This document shows positions 8,191 through 16,869 of a stretch of 64,000 nt of DNA, piece after piece. Source of the DNA: Bacillus sp. 03113. Its GTDB lineage: Bacteria > Bacillota > Bacilli > Bacillales > Cytobacillaceae. Under the pieces are notes generated by a model. It did not search any database. It was not told the origin of the DNA and saw only the letters and a program-made list of their open reading frames with translations. Position numbers and translations under genes: made by a program. The number at the start of each line of letters is the position of its first letter. Position 1 is the first letter of the stretch. The stretch covers positions 62,001-126,000 of the forward strand of contig NZ_VATK01000012.1 of NCBI RefSeq assembly GCF_006546985.1. The letters run 5' to 3'.

Positions 8191-8562
8191 ATGAATAAAT
8201 TAACCATAAGCCAAGTGGCAAAGGCTTCTAACGTTAATATTGAAACCATTAGATATTACGAAAGAAAGGGACTTATTCCCCATCCCCAGCGAACTGAGTC
8301 TAGATATAGGATGTTTCCGTTGCATGTTATTCAGGAAGTAAAATTTATCAAACGCGCGCAGGTATTAGGTTTTTCTCTAAAAGATATAAAAAAGCTTTTA
8401 ACTATTGTGAAAAAAGATGAAATCCTGTCTAGAGATGAACGTTTTAAGTTTGCTCTAACAAAAGTAAAAGAAATTGATGAAAAGATCAAAGGATTAATCG
8501 AAATAAAATCAATGTTGGAATTGATCATAAAAGAACCTAATTTAGAAGAACCGGAGAAATAG
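8191..8562 (+). CDS. MerR family transcriptional regulator
   Basis: The 123-residue protein begins with the MerR winged-helix motif (LTISQVAKASNVNIETIRYYERKGLI, ending RTESRYRMF) followed by a second helical region (VIQEVKFIKRAQVLGFSLKDIKKLL). A long coiled-coil dimerisation helix runs from about residue 78 to the end. It has no cysteine, so it is not a MerR/CueR-type thiol metal sensor of the classical kind; the effector is unknown. An in-frame GTG exists at 8170, but AGGGGGA 7 bases before the ATG at 8191 decides the start. No obvious target gene is adjacent. A strong terminator follows. Confidence 0.85.
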   Translation: MNKLTISQVAKASNVNIETIRYYERKGLIPHPQRTESRYRMFPLHVIQEVKFIKRAQVLGFSLKDIKKLLTIVKKDEILSRDERFKFALTKVKEIDEKIKGLIEIKSMLELIIKEPNLEEPEK

Positions 8563-8570
8563 AAATGATT

Positions 8571-8600
8571 AAAAGACAAGGATTATCCCCTTGTCTTTTT
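8571..8600 (+). terminator. intrinsic terminator of the MerR gene
   Basis: AAAAGACAAGG pairs with CCTTGTCTTTTT. Confidence 0.9.
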
Positions 8601-8618
8601 AAAAGTGAAGAAGACTGA

Positions 8619-8643
8619 TGTCAAGGCGCTTCCGCTTTTCTTA
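8619..8643 (+). repeat. isolated right end of the mosaic repeat
   Basis: Only the constant right end (TCAAGGCGCTTCCGCTTTTC plus TTA) is present, 40 bases before a full copy; it looks like a decayed or solo end. Confidence 0.7.
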
Positions 8644-8680
8644 TAAAATATTAGAATTTATATCTGAAGTTAGATTACTG

Positions 8681-8834
8681 TCTAGCTCCAACGCCTATCG
8701 ACTATCAAACTTCAGGTCTTCTCCCTACGATAAGTCAACATCGATTCGCTAACACTCATCGTGTTTCCTTTATCTCAGTCGAAGCCCCTCCAGTTTGTAC
8801 GTCGATGATCAAGGCGCTTCCGCTTTTCTTATTA
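8681..8834 (+). repeat. mosaic intergenic repeat, copy 3 (C core, uninterrupted)
   Basis: The left end is TCTAGCTCCAACGCC. The C core contains CTACGATAAGTCAACATCGA with a partly complementary CACTCATCGTG, and the right end is GATCAAGGCGCTTCCGCTTT. The TTA at the end runs into the TAA stop of the convergent MpfA-type gene. Comparison with 235-563 shows this to be the empty-site version of that copy. Confidence 0.85.
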
Positions 8835-10181
8835 AGATAACAATTGAGACTCAGGCACTGGGAGATGCAGTACGCTTTGCTTTTTTTCTTTAATCTTTGT
8901 AACTTCAATGTATTTAATATGATGATCTTCCATGTCTAGAATTTTGAATGAATAAGGTTCTAATGTAATGATATCTCCTTGAACCACATCATAATTTTCT
9001 GTTAAAATCCATCCACCAATTGTATCTATGTCTTCATCATCAATTTCAATGTTAAGTAATTCGTTTACTTCACTAATTAATACCTTTGCATCTATAATAT
9101 AATGTTGATCGTTAACTTTTCGAACCATTGGGATCTCATCCATATCAAGCTCATCTCTAATTTCCCCGACAATTTCCTCGATAATATCTTCTACTGTGAC
9201 TAAGCCAGATGTCCCGCCATACTCATCCATTAAAATGGCCATGTGAATTCTTTCTTTTTGCATTTTAACGAGAAGATCATGAATAGGGATTGTATCAATG
9301 ACTCGAATAATAGGACGGATGTAGGTGACCAATGTTTTCGAGGATAATTCATTTGCTTTAATTAAATCCGTCATGATTTCTTTAATGTTTACCATCCCGA
9401 TAATATGGTCTTTATCACCATCAATAATGGGATAACGAGTGAATTTTTCTTCATGCACGATCTTTAAGAAGTTTTCCAAGCTTGTATCAATAGACATTGA
9501 TGCAATTTCTGTTCTTGGAACCATGATTTCTTTCGCAATTCGATTATCAAATTCAAATATTTTATTTACATACTTAAACTCAGATTGGTTAATCTCACCA
9601 CTTTTATAGCTTTCAGATAAAATAATACGTAATTCTTCCTCTGAATGGGCTAATTCATGCTCAGAAACAGGCTTTAATCCAAATAAACCAGTAGTTAAAC
9701 GTGCAGCTCCATTTAGAACCCAAATGAAAGGGTACATAATCCGATAAAATAAGATTAAAGGACGAGCTGTTAATAGACTGATGGTTTCAGCCTTCTGAAT
9801 CGCTAAAGTCTTTGGAGCAAGTTCCCCAACGACAACATGTAGAAAAGTAATAAGTGCGAATGCTAAGGTAAAAGACAATATGGTTGTAACTGAAGCTGGA
9901 ATGTTCAACGATAGGAACATCGGTCTTAATAGATGTTCAATCGTAGACTCTCCAACCACCCCTATGCCTAGTGCTGTAATCGTTATGCCTAATTGACATG
10001 CAGATAAATATTCATCTAAATTACTGATGACTTTTTTGGCAGCTAAAGCATTTCGATTACCTTCCTCAATTAATTGATCAATTTTTGAGCTTCTTACTTT
10101 TACAATAGCAAATTCAGAAGTTACAAAAAAAGCTGTTAAAGCAATCAAAATGGCAATAATAACCAAGTTAAATATGTCCAA
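8832..10181 (-). CDS. MpfA/YhdP-type CNNM-CBS-CorC ion transporter, paralogue 1
   Basis: The 449-residue protein has a CNNM (DUF21) membrane domain (about 1-200, with ALTAFFVTSEFAIVKVR and VVGELAPKTLAIQKAE). A CBS pair follows (about 215-345, with [11 protein letters not shown] and ILMDEYGGTSGLVTVEDIIEEIVGEI), then a CorC/HlyC domain (about 360-440, DTIGGWIL). Family members such as B. subtilis MpfA export Mg2+; earlier names are 'hemolysin' and 'CorC'. The start is a TTG six bases after AAGGA, and that AAGGA lies in the 3' arm of a hairpin (see the leader at 10182). It lies 61 bp downstream of the MerR gene on the same strand and is strongly similar to the protein at 10877-12184. Confidence 0.9.
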   Translation of the reverse strand: MDIFNLVIIAILIALTAFFVTSEFAIVKVRSSKIDQLIEEGNRNALAAKKVISNLDEYLSACQLGITITALGIGVVGESTIEHLLRPMFLSLNIPASVTTILSFTLAFALITFLHVVVGELAPKTLAIQKAETISLLTARPLILFYRIMYPFIWVLNGAARLTTGLFGLKPVSEHELAHSEEELRIILSESYKSGEINQSEFKYVNKIFEFDNRIAKEIMVPRTEIASMSIDTSLENFLKIVHEEKFTRYPIIDGDKDHIIGMVNIKEIMTDLIKANELSSKTLVTYIRPIIRVIDTIPIHDLLVKMQKERIHMAILMDEYGGTSGLVTVEDIIEEIVGEIRDELDMDEIPMVRKVNDQHYIIDAKVLISEVNELLNIEIDDEDIDTIGGWILTENYDVVQGDIITLEPYSFKILDMEDHHIKYIEVTKIKEKKQSVLHLPVPESQLLS

Positions 10182-10226
10182 TAAGTTTCCTTATCTCGCA
10201 AATTACGAGTAAGGAGTCACCTCCTG
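10182..10226 (-). promoter_or_regulatory. structured leader of MpfA-type paralogue 1
   Basis: Read on the minus strand, AGGAGGTGACTCCTTACTCG is followed by a loop and CGAGATAAGGA. AGGAG can pair with CTCCT, or TCCTTACTCG can pair with CGAG-A-TAAGGA; the two share TCCT. The second pairing buries the AAGGA ribosome site of the gene. A closely similar leader precedes the paralogue at 12184. Translational control by alternative hairpins is an inference. Confidence 0.5.
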
Positions 10227-10242
10227 ATAATAAAAAAATTAT

Positions 10243-10674
10243 TTAGTTGTTAAGTCTTTCTAATAATTGTATTAATATAGAGCCTTCACATGAAAGTTTT
10301 TTTGAAAGCTCAAGCTGATGATCTTCACCTAATCGGTTTAAGAACGGAGAGAGTACGTCAAGTTCATGGTGCAGTTGTTTCATTAGCTGAGTAATGGATT
10401 CAATTTGAGCATCCATTACTTCCTTCTCAACAGGATTAATACTTTTCCATTCTAGTTTTCTCTTAATTTCTTCAAGAGGAAGATGCATTCTTTTGTAATC
10501 CTCAATCACCCTTAAGTCATCAAGAGTATCTTCCGAATAGATTCTATAGTTTGCTTCTGAGCGATTTGCCTTTATTAAACCAAGACTTGTATAATAATCA
10601 ATGGTTCGTTTTGAGACATTTGCCAGGTTTGCTAGTTCACCAATGCGATAGACTGCCCCATCATACCACCTCAT
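10243..10674 (-). CDS. MerR family regulator between the MpfA-type genes (YhdQ-like)
   Basis: The 143-residue protein has an N-terminal MerR helix-turn-helix (YRIGELANLANVSKRTIDYY, SEANYRIY) and a C-terminal helical part (about 75-143). One cysteine (CEG) is near residue 128, and there is no CueR-type C-x7-C pair, so metal specificity cannot be read. From memory, B. subtilis carries a MerR gene (yhdQ) next to yhdP, which supports a role in controlling the flanking transporters. The ATG at 10674 has a poor ribosome site (TTAAAG), and the real start could be slightly internal. A promoter with a dyad lies just upstream. Confidence 0.82.
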   Translation of the reverse strand: MRWYDGAVYRIGELANLANVSKRTIDYYTSLGLIKANRSEANYRIYSEDTLDDLRVIEDYKRMHLPLEEIKRKLEWKSINPVEKEVMDAQIESITQLMKQLHHELDVLSPFLNRLGEDHQLELSKKLSCEGSILIQLLERLNN

Positions 10675-10694
10675 CTTTAATTAAAATTAAAACT

Positions 10695-10724
10695 ATTATA
10701 CTTTAAACTGAACTGTACAGTCAA
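10695..10724 (-). promoter_or_regulatory. promoter with ACTGTACAGT dyad upstream of the MerR gene
   Basis: On the minus strand TTGACT (-35) and TATAAT (-10) are separated by 18 bases. The perfect palindrome ACTGTACAGT overlaps the -35 element and the spacer. A long spacer with a dyad is typical of MerR-controlled promoters, so autoregulation is plausible. Confidence 0.5.
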
Positions 10725-10837
10725 ACGTTCTAGTTTAGATTTTCCTGTAGGGAGATGATTATTCACTTTATATGTTTAAAATACAAGAAATATGAATAGA
10801 AAATGAACATAATAAAAAGGGAACTAAAAGCTTAACA

Positions 10838-10871
10838 GGAATCCTCAAGGTATACATCTCCTGAGGATTCC
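10838..10871 (-). terminator. hairpin downstream of MpfA-type paralogue 2
   Basis: GGAATCCTCA pairs with TGAGGATTCC, directly after the stop at 10877. On the minus strand the T run is set back from the stem, so it may be an inefficient terminator or a 3' stabilising hairpin. Confidence 0.55.
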
Positions 10872-10876
10872 AGTCA

Positions 10877-12184
10877 TTATTGGATTTTTTCTTTTTGTAC
10901 TTCAATAAAAGAGATATGGTGACCTTCAATTTCTTTTATAATAAAATGAAATCCTTCAGCTTCAATTTTATCTCCCTTTTGAAGATCAAACTTTTGCGTT
11001 AAGATCCATCCGCCAATCGTATCTACTTCTTCTTCGCTTAATGAAGTCCCAAGTAAATCATTGACTTCTGAAATGAGCAGCTTCGCATCAAAAATATAAT
11101 GATTCTCGTTTAGCTTTTGAATAAGTGGAAGCTCATCTATATCAAATTCGTCTCTAATCTCACCAACAATTTCCTCAAGAATATCTTCAACCGTTACAAT
11201 TCCTGCTGTTCCACCATATTCATCAATAAGAATCGCCATATGGGAACGTTCTTTTTGCATTTTTAAAAGCAGCTCTTGTATAGGGATCGTCTCAATCACT
11301 CTTATGACATCTTTCGTATATTTTAGAATGGGTTTTTCTTCTTCCTTCTGTTTTTTGTACAGACTATCAATTAAAATTTCCTTTATATTTACTATTCCTA
11401 CTATATGATCCTTGTCTCCGTCAATGGTCACTGGATATCGTGTATATTTTTCCTCTTTAATGATTTCTAATATTTCTTTTAAACAAGCTCCCTCCTGCAA
11501 TGTAGCAATTTCCGTTCTTGGCACCATAATTTCCTTGGCAATTCGGTTATCAAATTCGAATATTCTATTTACATATTTGTATTCTGACTGGTTAATTTCC
11601 CCCATTTTAAGGCTTTCTGATAAGATAATTCGAAGCTCTTCCTCTGAGTGAGCAATTTCATGTTCCTTCGCAGGCTTTAATCCGAAAAAACCTGCGACCA
11701 CTCTTGCAGAATGGTTTAAAGCCCAAATGATGGGATAAAGGATTTTATAAAACCAAATAAGAGCAGGTGAAAATTGTAAGGTAATATATTCCGCTTTTTG
11801 AATCGCAAATGTTTTTGGTGCTAATTCTCCAATGACAACATGAAGAAAGGTAATCACGGAAAAAGCAATGGCAAAAGATAAAATATGGCTTAAAGGAGGC
11901 TGAAGATCGTAATGTTCAAAAATAGGCATGAGCAATCTTTCAACGGTGGGTTCGCCAAGCCATCCTAGACCAAGAGCTGTTATCGTGATTCCAAGCTGAC
12001 ATGCGGACAAATAGCCATCTAAATTAGATATTACTTTTTTAGCCGAACGAGCCTTTAAGTTCCCCTCCTCTAGTAGCTGGTCAATTCTTGAAGGTCTTAT
12101 TTTCACAATGGCAAATTCAGATGCAACAAAAAAAGCTGTTAAGGCAATTAGACATAAAATGAGAATTAATTGAATGAATAACAT
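10877..12184 (-). CDS. MpfA/YhdP-type CNNM-CBS-CorC ion transporter, paralogue 2
   Basis: The 435-residue protein has the same architecture as the gene at 8832: a CNNM membrane domain (1-195; [33 protein letters not shown]), a CBS pair (about 210-345; [31 protein letters not shown]) and a CorC/HlyC domain (about 360-430). Probable Mg2+ or other divalent cation efflux in the plasma membrane. The ATG is 7 bases after AAGGA, which is part of a CCTTAC/GTAAGG hairpin. A hairpin separates it from the MerR gene downstream. It is divergent from the capA-type gene. Having two paralogues beside a MerR gene recalls yhdP-yhdQ-yhdT of B. subtilis. Confidence 0.9.
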   Translation of the reverse strand: MLFIQLILILCLIALTAFFVASEFAIVKIRPSRIDQLLEEGNLKARSAKKVISNLDGYLSACQLGITITALGLGWLGEPTVERLLMPIFEHYDLQPPLSHILSFAIAFSVITFLHVVIGELAPKTFAIQKAEYITLQFSPALIWFYKILYPIIWALNHSARVVAGFFGLKPAKEHEIAHSEEELRIILSESLKMGEINQSEYKYVNRIFEFDNRIAKEIMVPRTEIATLQEGACLKEILEIIKEEKYTRYPVTIDGDKDHIVGIVNIKEILIDSLYKKQKEEEKPILKYTKDVIRVIETIPIQELLLKMQKERSHMAILIDEYGGTAGIVTVEDILEEIVGEIRDEFDIDELPLIQKLNENHYIFDAKLLISEVNDLLGTSLSEEEVDTIGGWILTQKFDLQKGDKIEAEGFHFIIKEIEGHHISFIEVQKEKIQ

Positions 12185-12222
12185 AGACGAATCCTTACAT
12201 TAGTAAGGGAGTACACCTCCTC
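12185..12222 (-). promoter_or_regulatory. structured leader of MpfA-type paralogue 2
   Basis: On the minus strand AGGAGGTGTACTCCCTTAC is followed by TAAT and GTAAGGA. GGAG can pair with CTCC, and CCTTAC with GTAAGG, which hides the ribosome site. The arrangement and order match the leader of paralogue 1, although the loops differ. Confidence 0.5.
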
Positions 12223-12458
12223 TAACATCTATTATGACCCGAATAGGATGTTAATACTTATTGTTTAAGAAATTTGATAATGTGATGCATTATCAAAAAT
12301 ATAATAATAAGTTAGGGTGAACATATAAATATGTAAATTTGTTTCCAGAAGTCATATGACTCTTTGTTTGACTACAAAATGAAAAAAGTTGTATGGTTAT
12401 AGTAGGGAAGAAAAGTTTTCTATGGTTACATTTAGCATTTTACATATAGGAGATTAAT

Positions 12459-13619
12459 ATGAAAAAGAAAAAACACCTTTTTCTTAATGTATCCCTTTTC
12501 TGTGTATTATTTTTTTCTGCTATACTAACTTTTGAAAAAAATAGTGATTTTCAAAATAAAGAGAAGAGTATTGAAGCTACTCCTCTTTCAACTAGGCAAT
12601 CCAGTATTACCTCAAAAACACTTGAGGTAAAAGTAACATTAGGTGCAATAGGAGACATATTAATTCATGATAGAGTCTACAATATGGTAAAAACTTCGAA
12701 TGGTTTTGATTTCAAACCCTTATTTAATGAAGTAAAGCCATATCTTCTAAAGCCTGATATTCTTTTGGCGAATCAAGAAACTATTTTAGGTGGAGAAGAG
12801 CTTGGTTTGTCAAGCTATCCGATGTTCAATAGTCCTCAGGAAGTTGGGGATGCATTAAAAGATGCCGGTGTTGATATTTGTTCTACAGCCAATAATCACG
12901 CATTGGATAAAGGAGAAAAAGGACTTCTTACATCCATACAATATTTAAATAAAATTGGGTTAGAACATGTAGGTACTTTTGAAAGCAGTGCGGATGAAAA
13001 GCAAATAAGAATACTCAACCAGAATGGAATAAAGATTGCCTATCTTGCCTATACATATGGTACAAACGGGATTCCTGTCCCAAAAGATAAAGATTATTTA
13101 ATCCATTTAATTGATAAAAATAAAATGAGTAATGAAATTAAACTGGCTAAAAGCAGAGCAGATATAGTTGTTATGAGTTTGCATTGGGGAGTTGAGTATC
13201 AAAGATTTCCTAATGATGAGCAAAAGGAATTAGCCCAATTTCTCGTGAACGAAGGGGTAGATATCATCTTTGGATCTCATCCCCATGTATTGCAGCCTAT
13301 GGAATGGATAACAACTGTGGATGGACGAAAAGGGCTCGTTGTCTATTCTTTAGGGAATTTTTTATCCGGTCAAAAAGATGATTACAAAGATATCGGTGGG
13401 ATAGCAACGGTTGAAGTCAAGAAAACAACAAAAGATGGCATTGCTTCTATAAGTCTTTCGAATCCAGCGTTCTTTCCTACCTATGTTGCTAAAACAGCTG
13501 ATGGGGTTTACAAAACTGTCCCACTTGAAAAAGCAGAGGCTAATGGTCTAATTAATACTAAACAAATATATAATGATATCTTGATCCATATGACTGAGGA
13601 TCTTAAAAAGGGCGACTAG
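12459..13619 (+). CDS. CapA family protein (PGA_cap metallophosphatase fold)
   Basis: The 386-residue protein has an N-terminal signal or anchor helix (residues 6-24, lysine-rich start) and a PGA_cap domain from about 58 to 320. Motifs are GAIGDILIH, LANQETIL, STANNHALDKG, LHWGVEY and FGSHPHVLQPMEW, which supply the Asp/Asn/His metal ligands of the calcineurin-like fold. Relatives include CapA/PgsA of poly-gamma-glutamate capsule systems, but no capB or capC homologue is nearby. Action on a cell-surface polymer outside the membrane is all that can be inferred. AGGAG precedes the ATG by 7 bases. The stop lies inside a strong terminator shared with the convergent kinase gene. Confidence 0.85.
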   Translation: MKKKKHLFLNVSLFCVLFFSAILTFEKNSDFQNKEKSIEATPLSTRQSSITSKTLEVKVTLGAIGDILIHDRVYNMVKTSNGFDFKPLFNEVKPYLLKPDILLANQETILGGEELGLSSYPMFNSPQEVGDALKDAGVDICSTANNHALDKGEKGLLTSIQYLNKIGLEHVGTFESSADEKQIRILNQNGIKIAYLAYTYGTNGIPVPKDKDYLIHLIDKNKMSNEIKLAKSRADIVVMSLHWGVEYQRFPNDEQKELAQFLVNEGVDIIFGSHPHVLQPMEWITTVDGRKGLVVYSLGNFLSGQKDDYKDIGGIATVEVKKTTKDGIASISLSNPAFFPTYVAKTADGVYKTVPLEKAEANGLINTKQIYNDILIHMTEDLKKGD

Positions 13620-13643
13620 AAACTATGTTTTAGTCGCCCTTTT
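13606..13643. terminator. bidirectional terminator between the capA-type and kinase genes
   Basis: AAAAGGGCGACTA pairs perfectly with TAGTCGCCCTTTT, so both strands end in a T run; the left arm contains the TAG stop of the capA-type gene. Confidence 0.92.
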
Positions 13644-13653
13644 CTAATAAAAT

Positions 13654-14799
13654 TTAGTTAAAGATAGTTGTATTTTTTAGCAGTGGCAACGAGATGGTAA
13701 ATAATGTTCGATCAGATTCGGAATGGCAGGTTAGGGAGCCTTTATGCTTTTCAATGATTTCTCTACATACAAATAAGCCAAGTCCCGTTCCTAACTTTTT
13801 CGTTGTCACAAAAGGTTCAAAAATAGAATCTATTAAATGAGGAGGAATCATCGGTCCATTATTGGCAATTTCAACCTTTATGTTCTCTGTATTTATTATA
13901 GAAATATTAATTTCAATCATCGGGTTCGTCCGATATTGAACTAACACATCTATAGCATTAAAAATAATATTGATTAAGACTTGGCGAATTTCATCCGGAT
14001 AACCAAAAATCGTAATTGGTGCTTCATAATTTTTTGTGATTTCTACATTTCCATCTAAAATGCTTGGATAAAGAAATGTTAATACTTCATCAATTAGCTC
14101 ATTTAAGGAGAAGAATTTCTTTTCCTTGCCGATTAGCTCTTTTTTAGACAGAAGGAGAAACTGTGAGATTCGATAATTTAATTGCTCTAATTCATTTGAA
14201 ATGATATCCCAATACTTTAATGACGGATGATCCGCTTTTAATAGTTGAATAAATCCCTGGATTGAGGTAAGCGGATTTCGAAATTCGTGGATAAAGCTTG
14301 AGGTCATTTGTCCTAATAGTGTTAGGCGATCCTTGTGGCTTAAATCAATGAATTTGGTTTTTTCTTCGATTATTCTATTTTTCGCTTCTGTATATAAAGT
14401 GACAGTTAAATAAAGCAGCCTATCAAGAAAATGATCAATTTGGTTTGTTATGAATTGAATATCTTTCCATTCCTGTTGAAATTGATAAATATGCTTATTT
14501 AGAGTCATACGAATAGCATTAATATTATAAACAAAGTTGCCAATATTCATATTTTCATTGACTCTTTCTTTTGCAATAGTTGAAGAAAAAGCTTTAATAA
14601 AAAGATCAAGAATCGTTTGATCGTTTTTGGGCATGTCATAAATAATCACATATAGGATTATTTCTCCATTTTTCTTCACTTGCTCCCGAAGAATATCCTC
14701 ATCATTCGTAAGGATTATTTTCTTTTCCCACTCAGTCAATATAGCTTCTTTTTTTTCTTCCAATAAAACAAACAGCTTTTTATTTGGTAAAGAAACCAT
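13654..14799 (-). CDS. cytoplasmic sensor histidine kinase, orphan, sporulation-kinase-like
   Basis: The 381-residue protein has no membrane segment. The N-terminal helical sensor part (about 1-140) resembles the HisK_N type. The HisKA box (FIHEFRNPLTSIQGFIQLLK) carries H171, and the ATPase domain has the N-box FNAIDVL and GTGLGLFVCREIIEKHKG. The canonical Asp of the G1 box is replaced (IANNGPMIP instead of DxGxGI). Soluble orphan kinases of this layout in Bacillus often feed the Spo0 phosphorelay, which is an inference. An in-frame GTG 12 bases upstream is rejected because GGAGG lies just 6 bases before the ATG at 14799. No partner regulator is adjacent. Confidence 0.85.
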   Translation of the reverse strand: MVSLPNKKLFVLLEEKKEAILTEWEKKIILTNDEDILREQVKKNGEIILYVIIYDMPKNDQTILDLFIKAFSSTIAKERVNENMNIGNFVYNINAIRMTLNKHIYQFQQEWKDIQFITNQIDHFLDRLLYLTVTLYTEAKNRIIEEKTKFIDLSHKDRLTLLGQMTSSFIHEFRNPLTSIQGFIQLLKADHPSLKYWDIISNELEQLNYRISQFLLLSKKELIGKEKKFFSLNELIDEVLTFLYPSILDGNVEITKNYEAPITIFGYPDEIRQVLINIIFNAIDVLVQYRTNPMIEINISIINTENIKVEIANNGPMIPPHLIDSIFEPFVTTKKLGTGLGLFVCREIIEKHKGSLTCHSESDRTLFTISLPLLKNTTIFN

Positions 14800-14848
14800 T
14801 ATAGCCTCCACATTGATTAGTTTATTTTATTAGCTATGCTAAATAATT

Positions 14849-14964
14849 CTGTTGATTTTTGACTCATTTAGCACGATTTTTATGAAACGCTAGCGAATGC
14901 GAGCTTTCGCTAGCGTTTCACACGAATGATTCAAAAATCGCTTTTATCAACAGTACTCTTTAAC
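14849..14964 (+). repeat. element with CTGTTG/CAACAG ends, copy 1
   Basis: The left arm, CTGTTGATTTTTGACTCATTT, matches the right arm AATGATTCAAAAATCG plus CTTTTATCAACAG when reversed. The centre is a long hairpin, TGAAACGCTAGCGA/TCGCTAGCGTTTCA. The same ends and flank (TACTCTTTAAC) occur inverted at 57621-57791. No coding capacity; MITE-like. Confidence 0.75.
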
Positions 14965-15064
14965 AAAGCCTTTTATTAAAAATTCAATACTCTATTTGCT
15001 TAGGTAACTTACTTATTCGCTATGAAAAGATAAATTCCTTTTTGGAAAAATATATAAAGTGAAA

Positions 15065-15282
15065 CTTCCATCAGTAGGGGTTTTAGTTCATCCCCCACTG
15101 ATGGTTAGTTGAACCAATCACGCTCATACATGCCACATCCTGTGGCACTCGCCTGACTAGGACGTCCTGTCCGTTGTCGGGTTTTTACGGGCAGTTATCC
15201 TCCACCTAGGATTTTTCGTTTACTCTCATAACCTTGAGGTGGAGGTCTTACTGCCCGTTAATGCGGGATAAAATATTTGTTT
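15065..15282 (+). mobile_element. palindromic element with a nested A module
   Basis: The outer part matches the reverse of the 379-503 insertion: CTTCCATCAG...CTGATGGTTAG, then TTTTTACGGGCAGTT, and finally GGTGGAGGTCTTACTGCCCG. ACGGGCAGT pairs with ACTGCCCGT, and CCTCCACCT with AGGTGGAGG. Between CCAATCA and GGGTTTTTACGGGCAG it carries an additional segment of about 58 bp. This contains GCCACATCCTGTGGCA and GACGTCCTGTCCG, a variant of the A module of the mosaic repeat in reverse orientation. So one element type is nested in another here too. Confidence 0.7.
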
Positions 15283-15457
15283 TAGAAAAAGCATGATCGC
15301 ATGGATCAATATAGAAGTAAAAGAGGAGCAAAGAAATTTTACTTTCTTTACAAAATAGTTAATTTTCGAATATTCATTGATCCTTAAATTCATAGTATTT
15401 TATAATAGAAGATATTGGTGTAATTTTACAAAGGAAATTATAAAGGGATGACTTAAT

Positions 15458-15922
15458 TTGACACGGGAAGAAATCATTTTTGATGTTTCAGAAAAAATGA
15501 GATTAATAAGAGCCGAAGCGGGCTATACACAGGATAAAATGGCTGAGATTATAGGGATTTCAAAAAAAACACTTGTCCAAATTGAAAAAGGAAGGGCTTA
15601 TGCAGGTTGGACAACTGTAGTCGCTGTTTGTGCTTTGTTTCGTGAAGCAGAGACTGTAAGGTTTTTATTTGGAAATGAACCTTTAGAAGTATTAGAGACA
15701 ATTGCTAGGGAAGGAGCCGATTATCGGAAGGAAAAAACAATGGGTGGAAAAGTGTGGTGGAGAGAAATAGCCAGAGAGCATGACTATATTCTTCAGCAAA
15801 ATATCATTAGTCAGCACTTTCGTATTATTGATGTTGACTTATTTCGTATTTTTAGCAGCTTTGATGAGAAGGAAGCGCTAGACCGGTTTAAGGAATTAGC
15901 TATCGAGTACAAGGAAATATAA
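15458..15922 (+). CDS. XRE-type helix-turn-helix regulator
   Basis: The 154-residue protein has an N-terminal XRE helix-turn-helix (about residues 8-60: MRLIRAEAGYTQDKMAEIIG, SKKTLVQIEKGR). A C-terminal part of about 90 residues (GGKVWWREIAREHDY, RIIDVDLFRIF) is not recognised and may be an effector or dimerisation domain. No membrane segment. The frame begins at TTG 15458 because the upstream frame is closed; AAAGGGA lies about 10 bases before it. The gene stands alone beside two mobile-type repeats. Target genes are unknown. Confidence 0.75.
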   Translation: MTREEIIFDVSEKMRLIRAEAGYTQDKMAEIIGISKKTLVQIEKGRAYAGWTTVVAVCALFREAETVRFLFGNEPLEVLETIAREGADYRKEKTMGGKVWWREIAREHDYILQQNIISQHFRIIDVDLFRIFSSFDEKEALDRFKELAIEYKEI

Positions 15923-16068
15923 ATCTGGAGGGATAAGGTGTATAAATAAATAGTACCAATATATTATCATACATCTTTTTCCTGTTTATTGCATGCATAA
16001 GTGAAAAAACTTTAATAATCCATTCATATAATTGATAATAAAAGTAGAAAGAAATAGTATTTAATCTT

Positions 16069-16869
<801 letters not shown>

